39,022 nucleotides of DNA from Sphaerospermopsis aphanizomenoides BCCUSP55 (GTDB lineage: Bacteria > Cyanobacteriota > Cyanobacteriia > Cyanobacteriales > Nostocaceae), in NCBI RefSeq assembly GCF_001586785.1, contig NZ_LUFH02000057.1, forward strand, positions 1 to 39,022, written 5' to 3'. Below, piece after piece: positions 33,304 through 39,022 of this stretch. Under the pieces are notes generated by a model. That model was not told the DNA's origin and searched no databases. It saw only the letters and a program-made list of their open reading frames with translations. Made by a program: the position numbers and the translations under genes. Position 1 is the stretch's first letter, and every line of letters starts with the position of its first letter.

Positions 33304-34329
33304 CTAATCGCTTTCGCTCTGTAGGATTTGATATTTTGACTGTAGTCTTTCTAATACCTGATTATCTACAGCTTCCTTAGCCATGCGAATAGCACTAAAA
33401 ATGGATGGCGCTTGGGAACTACCGTGGCCGATAAAACAAATTCCGTTTACTCCTAAAAGCAAAGCACCACCATGTTCTGCGTGATCCATGCGCTGTTTAA
33501 CGCGCTTGAGGTTGGGTTTTAAAATTGCTGTGCCGATTTGACCACGCAATCCTTGGGGTAATTCCTCCCGCAAAATTTGCAGAATTACACCTCCGACTGC
33601 TTCGGCAAATTTTAATAACACATTACCGACGAAACCATCGCAGACAATTACATCAAAGTCACCTGATAATACATCACGGCCTTCGGCGTTGCCAATAAAA
33701 TTTATTTGGGTATTTTCCCTTAATAATTGGTGAGCGCGGAGGGCTGCTTCGTTACCTTTGGTGTCTTCTTCACCGATATTCAATAATCCTATTTTGGGTT
33801 CAGGCATTCCCAAAACATACTGGCTATAAATCGACCCCATAACAGCAAACTGCTCTAAAAATTTAGGACGACAGTCTACATTAGCGCCGACATCAAGTAT
33901 TAATACGGGTTGTCCTGCTTTGATTGTGGGGAATACTGTCCCAATAGCTGGGCGGTCAATTCCTGGTAATCTTCCTAAGCGGAGCAAGGCTGATGCCATT
34001 GCTGCCCCAGAGTGACCGGCAGAAAATACAGCATCTGCCTGCTGATGTTTCACTAAATCCATCGCCACGTTGATGGAAGCCTTCCGCTTTTTTCTAACTG
34101 CGTTTAAAGGCTCTTCATCCATTGTGATCGTTTCCTCAGCAGGAACAATCTCCAATCCTGCCATATTTGTTTTTGGCGGTATGACAGCTTCAATTTGTTG
34201 AGGATCACCTACCAACAAGATTTTTACACCCAATTCTTCCTTGGCCCGCAAAGCGCCAGCGACGATTTCATCGGGTGCGTAATCCCCTCCCATAGCATCA
34301 ATTGCGATCCGTACAGCAGTCGATCCCAT
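33304..34329 (-). CDS. plsX: Phosphate acyltransferase PlsX
   Basis: Makes acyl-phosphate from acyl-ACP, the first step of phospholipid synthesis through PlsX/PlsY. The 341-residue product is full length with family hallmarks: RIAIDAMGGDYAPDEIVAGA, FSAGHSGAAMASALLRLGR, PAIGTVFPT, LDVGANVDCRPKFLEQFAVMG, VCDGFVGNVLLKFAE and HAEHGGALLLGVNGICFIGHG. ATG 34329 is followed by a short leader (GSTAV). It is the first gene of the plsX-fabH-fabD run. Confidence 0.96.
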   Translation of the reverse strand: MGSTAVRIAIDAMGGDYAPDEIVAGALRAKEELGVKILLVGDPQQIEAVIPPKTNMAGLEIVPAEETITMDEEPLNAVRKKRKASINVAMDLVKHQQADAVFSAGHSGAAMASALLRLGRLPGIDRPAIGTVFPTIKAGQPVLILDVGANVDCRPKFLEQFAVMGSIYSQYVLGMPEPKIGLLNIGEEDTKGNEAALRAHQLLRENTQINFIGNAEGRDVLSGDFDVIVCDGFVGNVLLKFAEAVGGVILQILREELPQGLRGQIGTAILKPNLKRVKQRMDHAEHGGALLLGVNGICFIGHGSSQAPSIFSAIRMAKEAVDNQVLERLQSKYQILQSESD

Positions 34330-34394
34330 TGCTCCTAGCTCAAAGAAACCTTACAAATTTTATCAGATTGCAACACTCAAGAATTAGAAATTCC

Positions 34395-34546
34395 AAAAAA
34401 AGCATCAAGAGTTCAGGAGTTCAGGAGTTCAGTAGTTTCCCCGCCCGTTCAGGAGTTACAGGAGTTCAGGAGTATGGCTTGCGCCACGCTACGCTATCAG
34501 GAGTTACAGGAGTATGGCTAACGCCACGCTCCGCTATCAGGAGGAA
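34395..34546. repeat. STRR plus tandem 40-bp repeat downstream of the M67 gene
   Basis: Units of 'gttcaggagttcaggagttc' are followed by two tandem copies of a 40-bp unit starting at 34467 and 34507 (caggagtatggc, then gccacgctacgctatcaggag or its variant). The M67 reading frame runs into the second copy. Confidence 0.85.
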
Positions 34547-35048
34547 GAATTAATTTTTCTTCCCCTGCTTCCCCTGCCTCCCCTACACCCCACACCCTAT
34601 CTATAAGTTCAATGGTTTCTGTTTGAAATTGGTGGTTGTCGTCCAGACTCCAGCTTTGGCATTCGCCAGCTTGACCATTTTGGACGGAAACTATTAAGTA
34701 TGAGTATTCAGGCCAAGCATATAGCCTGTCCCATTGGGAAGGAATAGCAGGATAGTCTGGGTGGGAGTGATAAATGCCAATGATGCTCAAGTTGCGATTT
34801 CTGGCTTCTTTTTGTATTTGCAACATCACTGGAGGAGCGATCGCATATCTTCTTGTGCGACTATGTGTTTCTTCTGTAAAGTTAGCCGCTTCCGTATGCC
34901 AGGAGTTTTCTGTGGGTATGACCTCTACTACGGTTTTACACTCACTACCCATATCTCCCAGCAGTATTCCACAGCATTCTTCGGGATAGGTGCTTTCGGC
35001 ATGGTTTTTGATAATTTGTAGGTGATTTGTGTCGAGTTTGAGATTCAT
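34518..35048 (-). CDS. M67 family (JAMM/Mov34) metallopeptidase
   Basis: A 176-residue JAMM zinc peptidase. Metal and active-site residues: E23/E24 in YPEECCGILLG, then H94, S95, H96 (GIYHSHPDYPAIPSQWD), S104 and D107. Relatives are prokaryotic deubiquitinase-like or cysteine-releasing (CysO-type) peptidases; the substrate here is unknown. ATG 35048 is chosen: an open extension to 35162 is translated from a 'ccctacacccta' STRR and is unlikely to be real. The last about 25 residues (GVGEAGEAGEEKLILPPDSGAWR) also come from an STRR and the 40-bp repeat, so the natural C-terminus was probably near WSLDDNHQFQTETIELIDRVW. Confidence 0.88.
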   Translation of the reverse strand: MNLKLDTNHLQIIKNHAESTYPEECCGILLGDMGSECKTVVEVIPTENSWHTEAANFTEETHSRTRRYAIAPPVMLQIQKEARNRNLSIIGIYHSHPDYPAIPSQWDRLYAWPEYSYLIVSVQNGQAGECQSWSLDDNHQFQTETIELIDRVWGVGEAGEAGEEKLILPPDSGAWR

Positions 35049-35272
35049 GAAATAGGGTGTAAGGGTGTAGGGTGTAGGGTGTAGGGAAAGCAGGGGAAGC
35101 AGGGGGCGGGGCAAAAAATTCTTACTCAGGACTCGGTACTCGGTACTCTCCTGAACTGCCAACTTCCACTCATGAAACTACTTTCTGTCATGATCCCGAT
35201 ATAGTCTTAAAATATTGTTAATTTCTCCCCAACTCTCAACCTTCAATTTACAAGTAAAACCCCAAAACTATT

Positions 35273-36862
35273 ATGGCTATAGGCTACGTCGCTCTTGTAC
35301 TCCATGCCCACCTGCCCTTCGTTCGTCACCCAGAAAGTGACTATGTGCTGGAGGAGGAATGGCTATATGAAGCCATTACCGAAACCTACATTCCCTTATT
35401 GAAAGTATTTGAAGGCTTAAAGCGAGACGGCATCGACTTCAAAATCACCATGAGTATGACACCTCCACTCGTGTCAATGCTCCGTGACCCCCTATTACAA
35501 GAACGTTATGACGCGCATCTAGCCCAATTAGAAGAACTCATAGAATTAGAAGCAGAACGTAATACACATAACGGACATTTGCGTTATTTGGCGGAACATT
35601 ACGCCACTGAATTTAACGAAGCCCGTCAAGTTTGGGAAAAATATAATGGTGATTTAGTTACAGCTTTTAAACAATTCCAGGATACAAATAACCTAGAAAT
35701 AATCACTTGCGGTGCTACTCATGGGTATTTACCGCTAATGAAAATGTATCCAGAAGCTGTATGGGCGCAAATACAGGTAGCTTGTGAACATTACGAGGAA
35801 ACTTTTGGCAAAGCACCCAGAGGAATTTGGTTGCCAGAATGCGCCTACTATGAAGGTTTAGAGCGAATGCTGGCAGATGCGGGTTTGCGGTATTTCCTCA
35901 CCGATGGGCATGGTATATTATACGCCCGTCCCCGTCCTCGCTTTGGCACTTATGCACCGATTTTCACGGAAACTGGTGTGGCTGCTTTTGGCCGAGACCA
36001 TGAATCTTCGCAACAAGTATGGTCTTCTGAGGTAGGTTATCCTGGTGCAGCCGAATATCGGGAATTCTACAAAGATTTGGGCTGGGAAGCGGAATATGAG
36101 TACATCAAGCCCTATATCATGCCCAATGGACAGCGTAAAAATACGGGTATTAAGTATCATAAAATTACCGGACGTGGTTTAGGTCTTTCTGATAAGGCAC
36201 TTTACGATCCTTATTGGGCAAGGGAAAAGGCAGCCGAACACGCTGCTAACTTCATGTATAATCGTGAACGCCAGTCTGAGCATTTACATGGAATTATGGG
36301 TCGTCCCCCAGTCATTGTTTCTCCCTATGATGCAGAGTTGTTTGGTCACTGGTGGTATGAAGGCCCTTGGTTCATTGATTACTTGTACCGCAAGTCCTGG
36401 TATGACCAAGGTACATATCAAATGACCCATTTAGCGGATTATTTGCGGAACAACCCAACTCAACAAGTTTGTCGTCCTTCCCAGTCCAGTTGGGGTTTTA
36501 AGGGTTTCCATGAATATTGGTTGAATGACACTAATGCTTGGATTTATCCCCATTTACATAAAGCTGCGGAACGGATGATTGAAATCTCTAAGCTAGAACC
36601 AGAGGATGAGTTGCAATGGAAGGCTTTGAATCAAGCAGCGAGAGAGTTATTATTGGCACAATCTTCTGACTGGGCGTTTATTATGCGGACAGGAACAATG
36701 GTTCCCTATGCAGTGAGAAGGACGCGATCGCACCTGATGCGATTTAATAAATTATATGAAGATGTGAAAGTGGGTAAGGTTGATAGTGGTTGGTTGGAAA
36801 AAGTGGAATTAATGGATAATATTTTCCCCAACATCAACTATCGGGTCTATCGTCCGTTGTAG
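35273..36862 (+). CDS. GH57 1,4-alpha-glucan branching enzyme
   Basis: A 529-residue family 57 glycoside hydrolase with a DUF1957 C-terminal region, as in archaeal-type glycogen branching enzymes. Motifs: HAHLPFVRHPE (residues 11-21), GCATHGYLP-like CGATHGYLPLM, WLPECAYYEG with the likely nucleophile E189, and VSPYDAELFGHWWYEGP with the acid/base D353. The C-terminal helical part includes PCQSSWG-like RPSQSSWGFKGFHEYWLN and FIMRTGTMVPYAVRRTRSHLMRF. It is probably involved in glycogen branching, next to or instead of GlgB. It is transcribed alone, just upstream of the CRISPR array. Confidence 0.93.
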   Translation: MAIGYVALVLHAHLPFVRHPESDYVLEEEWLYEAITETYIPLLKVFEGLKRDGIDFKITMSMTPPLVSMLRDPLLQERYDAHLAQLEELIELEAERNTHNGHLRYLAEHYATEFNEARQVWEKYNGDLVTAFKQFQDTNNLEIITCGATHGYLPLMKMYPEAVWAQIQVACEHYEETFGKAPRGIWLPECAYYEGLERMLADAGLRYFLTDGHGILYARPRPRFGTYAPIFTETGVAAFGRDHESSQQVWSSEVGYPGAAEYREFYKDLGWEAEYEYIKPYIMPNGQRKNTGIKYHKITGRGLGLSDKALYDPYWAREKAAEHAANFMYNRERQSEHLHGIMGRPPVIVSPYDAELFGHWWYEGPWFIDYLYRKSWYDQGTYQMTHLADYLRNNPTQQVCRPSQSSWGFKGFHEYWLNDTNAWIYPHLHKAAERMIEISKLEPEDELQWKALNQAARELLLAQSSDWAFIMRTGTMVPYAVRRTRSHLMRFNKLYEDVKVGKVDSGWLEKVELMDNIFPNINYRVYRPL

Positions 36863-36952
36863 TTTCCTCACAATCAGGATTTCCAGGATTTAAGGATTTA
36901 CAGGATATGAATTTTTTCCAAAACTCTTGTTAATTCTTTCATCCTGTATTTA

Positions 36953-37863
36953 GTTTCCATCCCCGTGAGGGGAAGTAGATGAAAAAGTCGTTTCTATAAC
37001 GCCATCGGGTATGGCGGAGTGGATGCGTTTCCATCCCCGTGAGGGGAAGTTGATGAAAAAGAACATTCAACGAATCAGTTATGCACACTTTAAGAAAAGT
37101 TTCCATCCCCGTGAGGGGAAGTTGATGAAAAAGGGTTTAATGACGCTGACGATGAGCAGCGTTATAAAGAGTTTCCATCCCCGTGAGGGGAAGTTGATGA
37201 AAAAGTCAATGGGTTGGAGTACGCCATCCGTGGTGCGCAAACGGTTTCCATCCCCGTGAGGGGAAGTTGATGAAAAAGCAGAGCAAGAAACTCGCTTTCA
37301 AAAGGGTAAAAACTACTGTTTCCATCCCCGTGAGGGGAAGTTGATGAAAAAGACTCTAGTGGTACCCAAGGTACCGATTACCTGATAAAGTTTCCATCCC
37401 CGTGAGGGGAAGTTGATGAAAAAGATGATTATATCGTGAACTTGGATAAAATGCATAGTATTGTTTCCATCCCCGTGAGGGGAAGTTGATGAAAAAGCAC
37501 AGTTGTAACAGATCAAAACATTATTTTATTTTTCGTTTCCATCCCCGTGAGGGGAAGTTGATGAAAAAGGATTTTTTTTATTGGCTCCGCCTCCGCGCAG
37601 CAGAAGGGTTTCCATCCCCGTGAGGGGAAGTTGATGAAAAAGACCAATTGTATTGCAGCATTCGGCTCCATAATAAAGTTTCCATCCCCGTGAGGGGAAG
37701 TTGATGAAAAAGTTGGCATGCTCGTCTCAACTGCTTTAATCGTTTGGACTGGTTTCCATCCCCGTGAGGGGAAGTTGATGAAAAAGTCAGATGAACAGCA
37801 TAAACAACAAGGAAAAAAAGTCCAAGAGGTTTCCATCCCCGTGAGGGGAAGTTGATGAAAAAG
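36953..37863 (-). CRISPR. CRISPR array, 13 repeats and 12 spacers
   Basis: The plus-strand repeat is 35 bases, GTTTCCATCCCCGTGAGGGG then AAGTTGATGAAAAAG. Repeats start at 36953, 37027, 37099, 37171, 37244, 37318, 37390, 37463, 37535, 37608, 37678, 37752 and 37829. Spacers are 35-42 bases and all different. Only the first repeat differs (AAGTAGATG), by one base at repeat position 25. Transcription is most likely leftward: read on the minus strand the repeat ends in ATGGAAAC, a usual crRNA 5' tag form, the variant repeat is then the oldest (leader-distal) one, and a leader-like region lies at 37864-38100. The core TCCCCTCACGGGGA can fold as a hairpin. No cas gene is in the window; the type is unassigned. 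Confidence 0.97.
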
Positions 37864-38140
37864 GCCACTCATCTAGAAGGCTTATCACAATTGAGTTTGA
37901 AACGGGTCAATCTGAGGGGGTCTTTTTTGAGGCTAAATAATTGATAAATACTCTCAATAAGACCGAATCTGACACACTTCAAACGCTTACTCAGCAAGCT
38001 ATCTGAGGGGGTCAACGGAAGAATAAGGGTTTCAGACGTTGCTTGACCCCCTCAGATGCTTATCAATCAATGACAAACTCATCAGTTTATCAAATGATTG
38101 AGAGTAGATTTAGAAACACTAACGTCAAGTTAAGCTTATT
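37864..38140 (-). promoter_or_regulatory. Putative CRISPR leader with repeated 13-mer
   Basis: No gene is seen. The 13-mer ATCTGAGGGGGTC occurs at 37910-37922 and 38001-38013 and inverted at 38045-38057. The last two form a perfect 15-bp inverted repeat (ATCTGAGGGGGTCAA/TTGACCCCCTCAGAT) with a 27-base loop. The region is beside the uniform end of the array, as expected for a leader. These sites might bind the adaptation or transcription machinery; this is an inference. Confidence 0.6.
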
Positions 38141-38580
38141 AATTTTTCATGGTTCAGCAAATCTAGTGACTAGTTTATGAAAACCTACGAAAAAAATCAA
38201 GGTGAAATAAAAAGTATAAAATTACACCAAAAAAATTTCTGCTTTTTAGCCCAACCCTGTTAAATTTTCAAGGTTTAATATTTTAATGGAAAGTACATTA
38301 TAGATTTTGAAAAAATGCAACTTTTTTTTGAGGAGCATTGTGACACAAAGAGATATGCTTTTTCTTATAATTTATGCCAATGATACCTCTAATATAGCCG
38401 AAAAAAATCAGGTGTCAATATCAATGGCTGAAAAAACCAAAACTCGTAAAATTGTTGACATCATTCTCAATAACTATTGAGAATACCCACACTTATTGCG
38501 AAAAAAGTTGACAACACACTTTTTTGGTAAAAATCAGATTTAAAAAACTGATGGTAAGAGAATCATTGTAAAGCGTCTAA
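38140..38580. other. A/T-rich non-coding stretch
   Basis: No credible gene is seen. Its one clear feature is a palindrome, ATTCTCAATA-AC-TATTGAGAAT at 38463-38484, whose halves resemble half-sites of cyanobacterial Fur boxes. A TTGACA hexamer lies just before it at 38455-38460. An 18-codon open frame at 38424-38480 runs into the palindrome and has no recognised relatives. Confidence 0.45.
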
Positions 38581-38586
38581 AAGCAA

Positions 38587-38613
38587 AACCCCCAGTCACG
38601 GTGACGGGGGGTT
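38587..38613 (-). terminator. Rho-independent-type terminator of the Psb35-like gene
   Basis: The arms AACCCCC-A-GTC and GAC-GGGGGGTT fold into a strong GC hairpin. On the minus strand it is followed by a T-rich run (ggggttttgctttt), so it would end transcription of the gene at 38649-38876. Confidence 0.8.
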
Positions 38614-38648
38614 ATTTGTATCAACATTCTACAAAGCGGCCTTTACTA

Positions 38649-38876
38649 CTATCGGGGTAAAGTGCGGCTGGTGTAGACATCCATCGCGTAGGCAGGAGTG
38701 CGTTTTGTGTAATCTATTTCTTGACCTGTAATAGCTTGAGCCAATTTCTCAAAAGACTCAGAACCCCAGTTGCGTTCGTGGATGGGTTTGCTTTGTTCAC
38801 CCATGAAGTAAGCCAAAGAACCGATTACAGAACCAGCTACCCAACCAATTACTAATAGTGCAATTAAGATAGTCAT
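38649..38876 (-). CDS. Small membrane protein, Psb35-like (tentative)
   Basis: A 75-residue protein with one N-terminal transmembrane helix (MTILIALLVIGWVAGSVIGS), then YFMGEQSKPIHERNWGSESFEKLAQAITGQEIDYTKRTPAYAMD. The GEQ(S/T)KPIHERNW block is conserved in cyanobacteria, and the layout fits Psb35, a small CP47-associated assembly factor; the identity is from memory and uncertain, so no symbol is given. GAGG lies upstream of ATG 38876, and a clear terminator follows the gene. Confidence 0.75.
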   Translation of the reverse strand: MTILIALLVIGWVAGSVIGSLAYFMGEQSKPIHERNWGSESFEKLAQAITGQEIDYTKRTPAYAMDVYTSRTLPR

Positions 38877-39022
38877 TTTTAAGCCTCGTGTTTTAACTTT
38901 TGTTGCCTTATGTAAATAAATATAACAAACACTTCACAAAATTGGCAAACTATTGATCAGGTGTGCTTACCGATGGAAACAGTAGGGTATTCCGCACTGT
39001 GCTTAGGGTGTGGGGTGTGGGG
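38877..39022. other. Window-end intergenic sequence
   Basis: Upstream region of the Psb35-like gene; it ends in an STRR (gtgtggggtgtgggg). No gene is seen. Confidence 0.5.

Noticed and set aside
35051-35162. N-terminal extension of the M67 peptidase
   Set aside because: The added residues (LLSLHPTPYTLTPYF) are encoded by a tandem repeat; family similarity starts at ATG 35048.
37011-37872. Several open reading frames on both strands across the CRISPR array
   Set aside because: They translate the repeat itself (FHPREGKLMKK or INFPSRGWK blocks) and have no independent coding support.
38424-38480. 18-codon plus-strand frame MAEKTKTRKIVDIILNNY
   Set aside because: Too short, no ribosome-binding site and no known relatives; noted only because it overlaps the palindrome.

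Overview
The window looks like chromosomal DNA of a filamentous, probably heterocyst-forming cyanobacterium (Nostoc/Anabaena/Dolichospermum type). Evidence: photosystem II gene psbU and other small thylakoid-type membrane proteins, a cyanobacteria-specific PDZ/radical-SAM oxidoreductase, a GH57 branching enzyme, 17 copies of the octamer GCGATCGC (HIP1), and many heptanucleotide short tandem repeats (STRRs) between genes. No rRNA or tRNA gene was recognised.

Layout. 1-7.0 kb: psbU, a DUF3120 membrane protein, uppP, the PDZ/radical-SAM/DUF512 protein and a GHL10-type glycoside hydrolase. 7.3-12.8 kb: a two-gene signalling operon, a CBS plus eight-PAS histidine kinase followed by a receiver-EAL (c-di-GMP phosphodiesterase) regulator. 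12.9-17.6 kb: cupin and ung (overlapping), a HEAT-repeat protein, a GNAT acetyltransferase, a 47-residue membrane protein, a 133-residue membrane protein and an AmpG-like MFS permease.

17.7-28.2 kb is a DNA phosphorothioation (Dnd) island. On the minus strand dndC, a Uma2-type nuclease, dndD and dndE run in one direction; dndB diverges from dndC. Beyond dndB lies an opposing minus-strand cassette: a 57-residue protein, a second DndD-like SMC ATPase (ATGA overlap), Dnd-associated protein 4 and an HNH endonuclease whose N-terminus resembles a sulfur-binding domain. No DndFGH, Pbe or Ssp-type partner and no dndA is present. dndD carries one in-frame TAA that cuts off its ABC signature and Walker B. 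About 10.3 kb of the island lacks HIP1, while the flanks average one per about 1.7 kb.

28.6-35.0 kb: lipid synthesis genes on the minus strand (plsX, fabH, fabD, then plsC), with a DUF433 gene, a broken DUF5615-type toxin-like gene and a DUF2795 gene lying between fabD and plsC; also DUF2288 and an M67/JAMM peptidase. 35.3-36.9 kb: GH57 branching enzyme. 36.95-37.86 kb: a CRISPR array of 13 repeats and 12 spacers with no cas gene in view, most likely transcribed leftward from a leader at 37.9-38.1 kb. The window ends with a small Psb35-like membrane protein and its terminator.

The most interesting parts are the atypical Dnd island, two dispersed repeat families present as inverted pairs (one supplies the stop codon of the EAL regulator), STRRs that have become coding sequence in several genes, and the orphan CRISPR array with its repeated leader motif.
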